Shown: positions 1 through 8,506 of the stretch, one piece after another | Layout: each line of letters begins with the position of its first letter | Numbering within the stretch: position 1 is the stretch's first letter | NCBI GenBank assembly: GCA_963170055.1 | Contig: CAUJGJ010000030.1 | Span: 2,260,337-2,277,836, forward strand | Origin: Halisarca cf. caerulea | Taxonomy: Eukaryota > Porifera > Demospongiae > Chondrillida > Halisarcidae | Direction: 5' to 3' | Length of the DNA stretch: 17,500 nt | Notes under the pieces: model-generated | Databases searched by the model: none | What the model was told of the DNA's origin: nothing | What the model saw: the letters and a program-made list of their open reading frames with translations, nothing else | Position numbers and translations under genes: made by a program

Positions 1-70
1 GGGATACAGTCAGGAAATGCTTATCAATGGAAGGGGACAATACATACAAATTCCTGCATGCAAGTTGTTG

Positions 71-78
71 TATAAAAG
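71..78 (+). promoter_or_regulatory. TATA box of gene A
   Basis: The motif TATAAAAG lies 198 bp upstream of gene A's start codon. Transcription would begin about 25-30 bp downstream, near position 100. Gene C has the identical octamer at 10886 and psi-B has GATAAAAG at 5625, each in the equivalent place. That repetition supports a real core promoter. Confidence 0.6.
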
Positions 79-184
79 GAGAAAGAGTGTACCATGTAGC
101 TATATTTGAAGGCCTGATCTGACTCAGATCTGGAGGAGGACCAAGTATTTCTAATAATCTATGAAAAAGCAGTGCTCAGCGAAC

Positions 185-245
185 GTGAGTTTAAGCATTC
201 CACCTTACTATTGCGCTGTGGGCTGGAACTTGCTAATCAATGCAG
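185..245 (+). other. Probable 61-nt intron in gene A 5'UTR
   Basis: A strong donor (GTGAGT at 185) is followed by an acceptor ending TGCAG at 245, 23 bp before the start codon. The TATA-to-donor distance (114 bp) matches gene C (124 bp), where a GTGAGT donor also ends a non-coding first exon. This is an inference from architecture and needs cDNA evidence. Confidence 0.45.
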
Positions 246-268
246 GTTACTGAACAAGTATATGCAAA

Positions 269-366
269 ATGGCCAAACTGAGTATCTTCCCAGCTGCTGT
301 TCTTGTACTGCTTGGTGCACTTGCAGTGGAAATAGCATACAGTCAGTGCACAAGCACACTTCCTGG
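269..366 (+). CDS. Gene A exon 1: signal peptide
   Basis: The exon reads MAKLSIFPAAVLVLLGALAV followed by EIAYSQCTSTLPG. A basic residue is followed by a hydrophobic core and a small-residue cleavage context (AYS/QC). The donor GTGAGA at 367 leaves two bases (phase 2). The same exon design is found in gene C and, broken, in psi-B. Confidence 0.75.
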
Positions 367-1225
367 GTGAGATAGTACCCTCTGTATTTTGGTGGTGAGT
401 CCTCCCAAATGTGTAATACCCCCACTATTGAATGTCTATTACAGAGTTTGCCCAAGACAGCTCTACAGTACCAGGAGAGTGTCATATCAAGTGTCTTCCA
501 TTCAGCCAACTACAGTTAGCTTTACGGAGAGTTGTGGATTTTGGGGATGGAGAAGATGTACCAGATACCGTACACAGTACGCAAATGTTCACAATTTGCA
601 TTGTGTGTATATATGATGTGCTGGGCTCTATATACATTCATGTGTGTACACTACTGCATCTCATGCTAAACAGTTTTCATAGACAATAACTATTGTGTCA
701 CACAGATGTGTGTGTAGGTGGCGTATAGTATTATGTTTATAGACATTTATAGTATCGACACATTTTGCATGTGAATGTATCAAGAAGGGACAGTACATAT
801 ACATTCATTTGTACGTGCATCTGATTCTTGATTTGCAGTGTTCCTAGCTATACCAATATGTAGCATATACATACTGTCCTACTGCATGTGATCACCACAT
901 GATGTAATGTATATTATATAATTATATGTTAAGATTCTCTGTTTCACAGGAACACTGTACAGTACGATGCACAGTACAGATCAGTTCGCTTCAGCTATTG
1001 TCAAAACCAATGCTGTCCTGGCTACAGAACTGTCGGTAGCACTTGCATACGTAAGCAATAATTGTTCTCGACATCTCTGCCAACACACGCTGCATTGTTC
1101 TCTTTCAACACTTATGATAACACATTTGTTGAGTGACACACTATTAATGATGGGTACATGTATATTCATGCAAGCTGTATTTGTAGTTAGAATGTAGTTG
1201 TGCAAATATCAACAATGGAAATCAG

Positions 1226-1275
<50 letters not shown>

Positions 1276-2994
1276 AGTATTCAGTGCTGAATCATTGGTT
1301 TTCCTGAAAAATGTAGCAACTCAAACACAGCAACACAACCACAATTCATTAGCCTACATTAAATTATGCCAAAGGATCAGTGTGTGCATCCAAAGATTTA
1401 ACTGTGCATCAGTATTAGGAACTCTATGTAATGTCTCTAACTAGATCTCATGTGGTTGCATGTATTGCTTTTCCTTTTCTCTGTGTTTGAAAAAAAAAAA
1501 ATATATATACTTGATTGTAATTGGTTTGGCATATAATTATAGTATAATAGTAATATGTAACAAATTATACATTGTCAATCATATGTACGCATACGCACCA
1601 TGTGTGAACTGTTCTCATATCCACTTGAAGGCAACATATGTGTGCCGGAGTGTACAAACGGAGGTACTTGCGGCAGAACAGGAGTCTGTGCCTGCCCTTC
1701 AGGCTGGACCGGAAGCAGCTGCGAAACACGTTAGTACAACTATTACATGAATGCATACAAGGACAACGTGTAAATATAAGATATTACGTGATCATGCACA
1801 GAAGTTATCATTAAATTTTTTGTATTTCCGTTCTTTCCGAAATATCGTGAGATGTATATTTCGCAACTCACTGGGAAGTCAACTGTTTGTGTTTTTATTT
1901 TCGCGAATATGTGCAGGACTAATAGTCTAGGAAGCCAGGCTAAGCCAAAATTCAAAAGTAAAATTTCGCAAATTCGAACCCATTCACAAAATTCGTGAAA
2001 ATTTCGGGCAGTACGGTATATCCTGGATCATTGTCTGTATATGTGGTTCTATAGCAATCTGCTCTCAAGGTTGTCAAAATGGAGGGACATGCATTGGACC
2101 AGGAAGATGCCGGTGCACTGGAGGATATGTTGGAAATGATTGTTCAAGACGTAAGATGTATGGTGCATGTCAATGCATACACAAGGTAAAGCTGTGAACT
2201 GCACATTAAAGTTTGCCAAATTCTGTGGTTTGAAGTATAATCACTACATTTAATATAAAGGACAGCTAAATGGTGCTGCTATGGTGCAGCTATATAAGGT
2301 CAAAGCTGTCGCAAGTGGAGTTGATGGTGTGGGTGTGCCCATGGGCCATTCTAATGGCCACCAGCAACAGTCCAGCAGTCTTACAGGGTGTCAGGATCGT
2401 ATCATTACCGGGAGGGGGAGGGGGAGCGACAGCTACGTGGTGGCTCAGTAGGTCATCACTGGAAGTTAAGCATACACATGCAGTGAAGATGGGGTACCAT
2501 CCCAACTGTGAGGCATTTGACATGTTTTTCCCTGCACCCCCCTGCTACCAACCAAGACTTAAAAAGGGAATGACCTACTGTAGCCACCACAAATCATGTA
2601 ATTCAATTATATTGTGTGTGTGTGTTGGATGAGTGTGTGAGATACTGGGGCCTTAAGAGTAGCATCTGGCTAATGGCCAACCCAGTCATAAAGAAATTAT
2701 AATAGTAATATCAATATTGTTATTATATGGATGGGACACTTGTATGTTGTGTTGTATGTCATCAACTAAATAGATGTGAACATATACACACATGATGCTA
2801 TTATAGACTGCCTACATACATACATTCTCCAGCTATCTGCCCTAACTCCTGTCAGTTTGGAGGGACATGTATCAGGCCTTTTGTGTGCCAGTGCCGTCCT
2901 GGACGCACTGGTGTGAGCTGCCAAGAGGGTAAGGAATGCATGTCTGTGTTTGGCAATCAGTGATTTTACACAGACACACGCATACACACAAACA

Positions 2995-3068
<74 letters not shown>

Positions 3069-3482
3069 GTACTGTACATGGAAGCATTCTCCAGAATTTG
3101 TCTCATATGGTCATACAGCTCTTATGTATATATTAACCCAATAATCAATGGTACATGGCGTGCTGATATCCATTCATGCATGTATTAATTCTGTACTTGA
3201 GCTGTACACACACACACTGGCTTGTTACTACAGCTCAATGTGAGTCGCCATGTCAAAACAGAGGCAGTTGTGAGGGCCTGGGAGTGTGCAGATGCAGGGA
3301 GGGGTTTACGGGAGACAGATGCGAGCTGGGTAAGTTTGTGAGACAAACCACCAAGCATGCAAAGTATTGTGTGCCTATACTGTCACATGCATGAGTCTAT
3401 TCTATCATCATTAACAGGGATCTGTGACCCACCTTGTGAGAACGGGCTAGTTTGCAGAGGACCCAACATCTGTGATCTGTAG
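269..3482 (+). CDS. Gene A: secreted EMI-EGF protein, eight coding exons, predicted 260 aa
   Basis: Coding exons are 269-366, 445-576, 950-1050, 1631-1729, 2055-2150, 2833-2928, 3234-3329 and 3418-3482. Their lengths sum to 783 nt, exactly 260 codons plus a stop. The order is signal peptide (about residues 1-26, ending AYS before QC), EMI domain (about 27-110), four 6-Cys EGF domains and a half-EGF. Intron phases are 2, 2, then 1 throughout. EMI domains occur in extracellular matrix and receptor proteins (emilins, MEGF10-type), typically near the N terminus and often followed by EGF repeats, so a secreted or matrix role is likely. No membrane segment is seen. The ATG at 269 is chosen because only that frame gives a signal peptide; the out-of-frame ATG at 262 does not. 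A polyadenylation signal was not convincingly found. The gene could be longer if 3480 is not the true end. Confidence 0.75.
445..576 (+). CDS. Gene A exon 2: EMI domain, N-terminal part
   Basis: The acceptor is ATTACAG at 444. The exon encodes GVCPRQLYSTRRVSYQ, and further on the signature SCGFWGWRRCTRYRT, with the Cys and aromatic pattern of an EMI first half. The donor GTACGC at 577 (phase 2) is chosen because it makes the EMI spacing match gene C. Rival donors at GTACAC (569) and GTATAT (609) give the wrong frame or a long insert. Confidence 0.65.
950..1050 (+). CDS. Gene A exon 3: EMI domain, C-terminal part
   Basis: The acceptor is TTTCACAG and the donor GTAAGC. The exon encodes NTVQYDAQYRSVRFSYC, then QNQCCPGYRTVGSTCI. 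The CC-P-G-Y end is the hallmark of EMI domains. It enters in phase 2 and leaves in phase 1, as in gene C exon 4. It has a decayed homologue at 6002-6106. Confidence 0.8.
1229..1273. repeat. (TA)n microsatellite
   Basis: About 22 uninterrupted TA dinucleotides lie in gene A's intron between the EMI domain and EGF 1. Confidence 0.95.
1631..1729 (+). CDS. Gene A exon 4: EGF-like domain 1
   Basis: This 99-nt phase 1-1 exon encodes ICVPECTNGGTC and then GRTGVCACPSGWTGSSCE. It has six cysteines spaced as C-x3-C-x4-C-x5-C-x-C-x8-C, with the GW-x-G motif of the last loop. The donor is GTTAGT. The acceptor CTTGAAG is purine-rich and weak, but phase and domain boundaries support it. Confidence 0.8.
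1795..2030. repeat. Unclassified intronic repeat with TTCGC / CGAAATTT motifs
   Basis: Within the intron after EGF 1, this stretch is unlike its AT-rich surroundings. It has recurring TTCGC, ATTCG and CGTGA words and short imperfect inverted repeats such as GTGAG...CTCAC. It ends in GGGCAGTACGGTA. It looks like a degraded non-autonomous DNA transposon, but I could not fix terminal repeats. Confidence 0.3.
2055..2150 (+). CDS. Gene A exon 5: EGF-like domain 2
   Basis: This 96-nt phase 1-1 exon has acceptor TTCTATAG and donor GTAAGA. It encodes ICSQGCQNGGTC and then IGPGRCRCTGGYVGNDCSR. The six EGF cysteines are intact, with GY in place of GW. Confidence 0.85.
2395..2720 (+). mobile_element. 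Candidate SINE with a 5S-rRNA-like internal promoter
   Basis: At 2455-2472 the run ATCACTGGAAGTTAAGCA closely matches the conserved 5S rRNA box (ATCACCGAAGTTAAGCA). A GATGGGG-TACC-like block follows at 2489, recalling the 5S C-box region. Downstream there is no coding sense, and the segment ends in ATT/TAATA-rich sequence near 2690-2720, as SINE tails do. The exact ends are uncertain. It lies in gene A's intron before EGF 3. The match is by eye and could be a chance 5S likeness. Confidence 0.35.
2833..2928 (+). CDS. Gene A exon 6: EGF-like domain 3
   Basis: This 96-nt phase 1-1 exon has acceptor TTCTCCAG and donor GTAAGG. It encodes ICPNSCQFGGTC and then IRPFVCQCRPGRTGVSCQE. Six cysteines are present; the usual GW of the last loop is GR. 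Confidence 0.85.
2970..3068. repeat. (CA)n microsatellite
   Basis: A CA array with a pure central run lies about 40 bp after the EGF 3 donor. It is intronic, and translations through it are artefacts. Confidence 0.95.
3234..3329 (+). CDS. Gene A exon 7: EGF-like domain 4
   Basis: This 96-nt phase 1-1 exon has acceptor TACTACAG and donor GTAAGT. It encodes QCESPCQNRGSC and then EGLGVCRCREGFTGDRCEL, with all six EGF cysteines and GF-T-G in the last loop. Confidence 0.85.
3418..3482 (+). CDS. Gene A exon 8: half-EGF ending in a stop
   Basis: The acceptor is TTAACAG. The exon encodes ICDPPCENGLVC then RGPNICDL and TAG. Four EGF cysteines are present, and the fifth should come two residues after the fourth. 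A TGT AGG that would encode it sits one base out of frame. Either this is the true C terminus, or the CT/GTAGGC junction at 3479 is a phase-2 donor to an exon I cannot find. A decayed copy at 9372 shares the structure. Confidence 0.6.
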
Positions 3483-3742
3483 GCAATGACAGCATCAAGA
3501 TAGTATTAGGACTATATACATCAGAACTCCAGTTAACGTGCACAATTGTAGGCATGTAGCATCAGTTCAGTGTATAAATACATAATTCATTTCAACATAA
3601 TGATAGACAGGACATCAGTGCCAAGTGTTGTGTGCATCTGTGAATACTTAATGACCCCTAAACAGACAGTGTGCGATGATCAAGTATTAAATTTGTTGCT
3701 ATAGACATTTGCTTTAATATTGGCTGTATATCTGCTGACTCA

Positions 3743-3826
<84 letters not shown>

Positions 3827-4587
3827 ATGTGCGTGCGTGTGCATGTGTGTGTGTGTGCGTGCGCGGGAGTACGGGTGTGTGTGTGCATGTGTATATTATG
3901 ATAAGATTGCAGCCAAGATTAACATTATGATAATAGTATATGCCTGCAAGTGTACTCATCTATATTAGATCCAATTGTATTATATCCTATATAATATTCC
4001 AATCCTCATTGAGTAAACACTCTTATGTACATATCAATGACTGCATGTGGTGCTAGATTTTCTTCATGGTAGAAAAGCACGCACGTACACGCATAAATGC
4101 ATGTACAGTATATGCACGTAAATTGAATCAGAAAAACAACAAATTGCAATTATAAATCAACCAATACAGTACTATTAATATTGTTGTTATCAGGTATATA
4201 GTCTGCCATATTCTGCTGCTACATAACGTAGCATTATTTGGAGCCACTTGTAGACAGTATACTGCATGTACTGAGAAGTCCGCGTGGGTGAACATAGCAA
4301 CACTGGATGCACTGCATGTGCAAACAGAGTGAAACTGGAAGCCAATGTACACGTGTGTACACAGAGTAAGGTTTCTGAGTGTCCATCAATGGTTGTGCTA
4401 TGTAGTCTATGTGGACCAGTCCATACTAGGTAGGTGTGGCTTAATATAGTGAGATAAGAAATGAATGGGGAATAGCAGGGAGAGCTCATATATCCACGCA
4501 ATATTAATCACCTGATAAGGTTACCAGGACCAGTATATAGGGCCTCTCACAGCGTGTGAGTTTCATACACTTTACAGTGGTGGTCTA
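3483..4587. other. Intergenic, no convincing gene
   Basis: This is AT-rich spacer after gene A, with a TG array at 3746-3893. A fragment at 4313-4352 has EGF-like cysteine spacing, but a stop lies just upstream of it. Minus-strand open frames here lack recognisable domains or codon bias. Confidence 0.6.
3746..3893. repeat. (TG)n microsatellite, compound
   Basis: About 40 pure TG units are followed by TG interspersed with CATG, CG and GCGC steps to about 3893. It lies about 260 bp beyond gene A's stop codon. Confidence 0.95.
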
Positions 4588-4950
<363 letters not shown>

Positions 4951-5559
4951 TAGCAGGCAAGTACCATATAAATGCTTGTGGGTGTGTTTGTGCATGTGTA
5001 TTTGTGTGCATGATGTGTGCCTCTGGCTATATGTGCATGCATGTGTGAATGTGTATGAGTGTGTTTGTGTTCGTTTGTGCGTTTATGCACATTGCAATTG
5101 CTTGCTTGATCCTACGTTTTAATTTATTTGTGTGAATAATAGAATTTATTTATTTATAGTTTTACTTGTGTCTGAGGATGAGAACATTAGCAACTATTCT
5201 TCATGTGTGCTCACTGTACGTGTGTTTGTAGCATTTGACATGCTTGTTTTATTTTGTATGGAATGTGGATGATCATGCATATTTGAGTCAGTGAAGCTCT
5301 AAGGTATGTACACGCCCATGAAATCAAAACATGACTATAAGTGAGTGTATCAGATGTTCTTTGCAGAAGCCCAGGAAGGACACATACGCAAATAAACCAG
5401 ATTTCATGCAGGACTGCCAAGTTCGCCAATTCAGAAGAAAACAAATTCAATCTGTACACTATGGGTACACTAATGAAACAGTATGGGTATCCTCAAACGT
5501 TGCTAAAGGGCTTTGTACAGTAGCCTAGCAGGCCTCCCAATAGTGGAATGCATTCAAAA
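4951..5559. other. Intergenic, no gene recognised
   Basis: A degenerating TG-rich tail runs to about 5080, followed by AT-rich spacer. Short open frames near 5331-5530 on the + strand match no domain I know. An acceptor-like TTTGCAG at 5362 has no supporting exon. Confidence 0.5.
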
Positions 5560-5624
5560 TCTGACACAGGAAAGTCTAATCAATCAAGGAAGACAGACAC
5601 CATTCACAAGGACCCAAAATGAAA

Positions 5625-5632
5625 GATAAAAG
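5625..5632 (+). promoter_or_regulatory. Relic TATA box of psi-B
   Basis: GATAAAAG lies 186 bp before the psi-B ATG, against 198 bp in gene A. Downstream, GAGGACCAAG at 5677 matches GAGGACCAAG at 136 in gene A, and the 5'UTR donor GTGAGT of gene A corresponds to GTGACT near 5733. Confidence 0.45.
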
Positions 5633-5810
5633 CAGCCCTTGATGGACTGTATATCTTGTTTCAATCTGATTCCTTTGAGGACCAAGCATATCTGAAAAAA
5701 ATCTATCAGTTAAGGTAGCAGTTTAAGCAACGTGACTATTACTCCATCTTAACTATACTGAGGACCGGATCTTCAATCATGTGACAAACCAGGTACACAG
5801 AAAGGCCAAA

Positions 5811-5890
5811 ATGAATACTGTCTTCTGATTTCTTGCTTCTGTTCTGATTGGAGTACTTGTTGTGTAAATGGTTAACAGCCAGTGCCATGA
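5811..5890 (+). pseudogene. psi-B signal-peptide exon relic
   Basis: The ATG is preceded by AAA as in gene A. The frame reads MNTVF, stop, FLASVLIGVLVV, stop, MVNSQC. The hydrophobic core and the terminal SQC line up with gene A's IFPAAVLVLLGALAV and YSQC. The TGA at 5826 and TAA at 5865 break it. Confidence 0.6.
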
Positions 5891-6001
5891 ACATGTGCAT
5901 ATTCCTTCATATTGAGTGTGTACCCATTACCTGTGCATTGTTTTGCAGTGTATGGCAGTAATCCTTTGATGCAGTTCTAGATTAACTCTTCTATTTCACA
6001 G

Positions 6002-6106
6002 GTACATCAAAGTGCCTGCATGTGGTTCGATACAGATCAATGCAATTCACCTACTGCCAAAGACGTTGCTATCGTGGCTATACCCCCCTTGGATTTTGAT
6101 GTTTAC
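6002..6106 (+). pseudogene. psi-B EMI C-terminal exon relic
   Basis: The acceptor TTTCACAG is identical to gene A exon 3, and the donor-like C/GTAACG lies where gene A has C/GTAAGC. The frame from 6004 gives RYRSMQFTYCQRRCYRGY, against QYRSVRFSYCQNQCCPGY in gene A. A TGA sits one codon before the final Cys. The exon is 105 nt versus 101, so its entry phase no longer fits. Confidence 0.7.
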
Positions 6107-6250
6107 GTAACGAATGATAATATAATCAACTTTCTGCAAATGAATGGATATCTTATGCATGTATTACTAATAGCAATTGTACTGTGTATCAGTCACAAAA
6201 TGCCCATAATCACTGCTTCTGCGCACGAGCATGTATGAGCAAGTACTGTA

Positions 6251-6380
6251 GACCCTCTTGTATCCGGCCACTCGGGTTATATCCAATTGATCGCTTATCT
6301 GACCCTCTCGTATCCGGCCACTCGGGTTATATCCAATTGATCGCTTATCTGACCCTCTCGTATCCGGCCACTTGGGTTAT
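6251..6380. repeat. 50-bp tandem repeat, left part
   Basis: Units at 6251-6300 and 6301-6350 are nearly identical, and a third is cut at 6380. Each contains TATCCGGCCACTCGGGTTAT. The array resumes at about 7256, so the sequence between is an insertion. Confidence 0.9.
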
Positions 6381-6451
6381 ATTATATTATTATTATGTTG
6401 TGTAGGCCAAAATGGCCCTTAAACCCAAAAAGTGGTGTTTAAAGAGGCAGA

Positions 6452-6740
6452 CAATGGCGGAAGATATAGTACATGTATCTGTGATTACTGTAATAACAAT
6501 GGTTAAGATAATTTGCATGGGAACATAAAGTGTGTGTCTTGTGAGGCCAGTATAAATAAATTGATCAATAATGATTTACTCAATGAAGATTGTGGGTGTA
6601 CTGATCATAGACAATGAAGGAAAGTATAGTACAGTGTGATTACAGTACTAACAATGAATAAGAAATGCATGGGAACTTAAGGTGTATGTCATGCAAGGCC
6701 ACTAAACAAATCGATCAGTGATGGTTTACTCTGATAATAA
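6452..6740. repeat. Two diverged copies of a ~140-bp unit
   Basis: Copy 1 (about 6452-6590) and copy 2 (about 6612-6740) share blocks such as AGTATAGTAC / AGATATAGTAC, GATTAC, TGCATGGGAAC, TGTCTTGTGAGGCC / TGTCATGCAAGGCC and ATCGATCAGTGAT-like ends. They lie in the 3'UTR part of the LINE insertion. Confidence 0.65.
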
Positions 6741-6799
6741 TATGAAATTTGTAAAAATACAAGTACTACACGTATACCCCACAAACAAGGGATTTCCAA

Positions 6800-7252
6800 T
6801 TAAGAATGCTGGGTGGGTGGATACAAGTAAGATGATCTAAGTTGCATGGCTTTGTGAATAAAATATGATAATTGGTTTACAATTGATGGGTTACGATTAC
6901 ACATTAGGAACATGAATTTTTCCTTAGAGCATAAGTATTGGTAGTAATGGTTGAGGCTAATGGCTAGGTGTGTAAGTGGTGATCTCAAATTGCTGTAGTA
7001 GTTACAGTCCACAAGGAAGTGCACCTCATTCTCGATTGAAGTTGATTGACAAAGAGAGCATGTTCTGTTAGCGGTGGGTGTAGGTGGCTTTGTGCGACGT
7101 CCTGTTTCAATATGTGGATTGTGGTCAGAAATTCGGAATTTGGTGCAGTCTTGTCTAATCTTAGGGTTCGCTATAAGAAATAGGTAGGGTTCAGCTTCTC
7201 TAATGTCGGATTTGAATGTTCTGTACATTCTGAGTTTGCTTTCCCCAGACTT
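6800..7252 (-). CDS. LINE reverse transcriptase, C-terminal fragment
   Basis: The frame is open from the insertion's 5' edge; its first ATG at 7228 is internal, so a native start is absent. The protein reads KLRMYRTFKSDIREAEPYL, then KFRISDHNPHIETGRRTK, then RTCSLCQSTSIENEVHFLVDC. The RIS-x-H-x3-IE-x-GR motif followed by C-x2-C...E-x-HFL-x2-C is the usual tail of LINE-type ORF2 proteins after the RT thumb. The catalytic YADD region and any endonuclease are absent, so the fragment cannot be active. The frame ends at 6800 with no disruption, suggesting a fairly young insertion. Confidence 0.7.
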   Translation of the reverse strand, partial: KSGESKLRMYRTFKSDIREAEPYLFLIANPKIRQDCTKFRISDHNPHIETGRRTKPPTPTANRTCSLCQSTSIENEVHFLVDCNYYSNLRSPLTHLAISLNHYYQYLCSKEKFMFLMCNRNPSIVNQLSYFIHKAMQLRSSYLYPPTQHS

Positions 7253-7255
7253 ATA

Positions 7256-7317
7256 TATATCCGATTGATCGCTTATCTGATCCTCTCGTATCCGGCCACT
7301 CGAGTTACATCCGATCG
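7256..7317. repeat. 50-bp tandem repeat, right part
   Basis: This resumes the array at ATCCGATTGATCGCTTATCT and continues through another TATCCGGCCACTCGAGTTA unit, with a few substitutions relative to the left units. Confidence 0.8.
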
Positions 7318-7408
7318 TATTCCATAATACAGAACAGTATTGTAGTGTATTGTCTATTATCGCAAAGTATATCCGTACGTTCTAACATTGGATTCTTATA
7401 TACTTCAG

Positions 7409-7494
7409 CTACCACATGGAAGCTGTACCACATCAGCCCCACAGGAAGCACTTGAACAGTGGAGTGGCCCCGCTCACTACGCTTGTGCCAATAT
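7409..7494 (+). pseudogene. Possible EGF exon relic of psi-B
   Basis: After an acceptor-like TACTTCAG, the frame at 7418 reads GSCTTSAPQEALEQWSGPAHYACAN. This resembles the second half of the local EGF exons (GxC-T-S-P...GW-x-G...C) with two cysteines lost and about 10 nt missing. Its position between the EMI relic and the terminal-exon relic fits. The resemblance is weak. Confidence 0.3.
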
Positions 7495-8057
7495 AGTAAT
7501 GTGTATACATAATTCAAATCATGTAATCATCAAAGCACTTTACCTACATAATCAGACAAATTGTGTAAGTTGGCAGGTTAAATGCAGTTTACAGGGCGCC
7601 TAGTGAAGTAACCATCTGCTATATAAAGGCTTCCCCTGATTAAATAAGCTTATCTTATTATCCTCTTCTGTTGATTATACCAGATCTAGTTCATCTGTTA
7701 TAACTGCTTCTGCACATTTGTACACAATTTCTATGATGGCAGACATCATTTTTAATATGGCATCGATCTGCGATCATGCGAATATGCTAGTTTGATTGTG
7801 TACTTCATCCAATGATTCAAAGAGCATTAATTTTTGAGATCAAATTAAGGAATACACTTCATACTTCACCATCTACCAAAAAAATATTGTTAATAGTCAA
7901 AACGTACAGTGGCAATGGCCACTGCAGACGCTGCCCTTTCTACAGCCCTGCATATATGTACATTTATGCATAAGTTAACAATGATTCCTTACGCATGCAC
8001 CTATTCTTGTAGTTTATTATTACAGTATGTGTATTTTACATATCAGGTTATTTTAAG
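7495..8057. other. Psi-B interior, nothing recognised
   Basis: AT-rich sequence in which gene A's EGF 2-4 equivalents would be expected. I see no remnant with EGF spacing and no other feature. Confidence 0.5.
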
Positions 8058-8059
8058 TA

Positions 8060-8233
8060 CAGTGGGCTCTGGTTTATCCGACCACGTTTGTTTCTCATAA
8101 AATGTGTCGGATAAACCAGGTGTTGGATAAATCAGGGTAAATAGTACACAAAGTGATGGTGGTGATTCACAGCAGAGTGTTGGATAAATGAGGTTTTCGG
8201 ATAAACCAGTGTTGGATAAACCAGGTGTGACTG
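8060..8233. mobile_element. 174-bp TA-flanked MITE (pogo/Tigger-like termini)
   Basis: The left end is CAGTGGGCTCTGGTTTATCC. The right end, reverse-complemented, is CAGTCACACCTGGTTTATCC. Both termini are directly flanked by TA (8058-8059 and 8234-8235), the target duplication of Tc1/mariner-type elements. CAGT ends with an internal TTATCC are typical of the pogo/Tigger branch. The interior repeats the motif GGATAAACCAG several times and has no coding capacity. A rearranged relative ends near 10566. Confidence 0.75.
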
Positions 8234-8506
8234 TACATAATTAAACATGATTAACTGGTCCCATTGAGTGTGGATAAGTGATGGTCTACTGTACTATTAT
8301 ATATTATTGTATTATATATGTATAGCAGTATCAATTAATGCTGGCATGTACATGTGTGTATACATTAAAGTGCTATACGTATGTACAAAATTTAATGTCA
8401 TCCACACCAATTGCACTTGCTGGTTTGATCATGCAATGAATGAGAAGCAGTAATACTTATTGTGTTATAATAATATTAGTAAACTCACATGTTTGCTTGA
8501 TACACA

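Larger units (their letters stand above)
6381..7255 (-). mobile_element. 5'-truncated LINE (non-LTR retrotransposon) insertion
   Basis: About 870 bp interrupt a 50-bp tandem repeat unit. On the minus strand the order is a reverse-transcriptase C-terminal reading frame, then about 400 bp of 3'UTR, then a tail of AAT/ATA repeats abutting the flank. This is the expected layout for a 5'-truncated LINE. TTATAT occurs at both junctions and may be the target duplication, but the AT-rich context makes it uncertain. The clade cannot be fixed from this part; a CR1/L2- or jockey-like element is possible. Confidence 0.65.

Noticed and set aside
2270..2632. 120-aa open frame in gene A's intron
   Set aside because: It overlaps the SINE-like segment, has low-complexity Gly-rich coding from a GGGAGG run and no domain. 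It is not flanked by phase-compatible splice sites.
4190..4501. 103-aa minus-strand open frame
   Set aside because: No recognisable domain or composition bias, and no neighbouring exons on that strand. Chance open frames of this size are expected in spacer.
6175..6250. Cys-rich frame reading NCTVYQSQNAHNHCFCARAC
   Set aside because: It follows several stops after the EMI relic and runs into the 50-bp repeat. It has no splice acceptor in phase and the cysteine spacing fits no local module.
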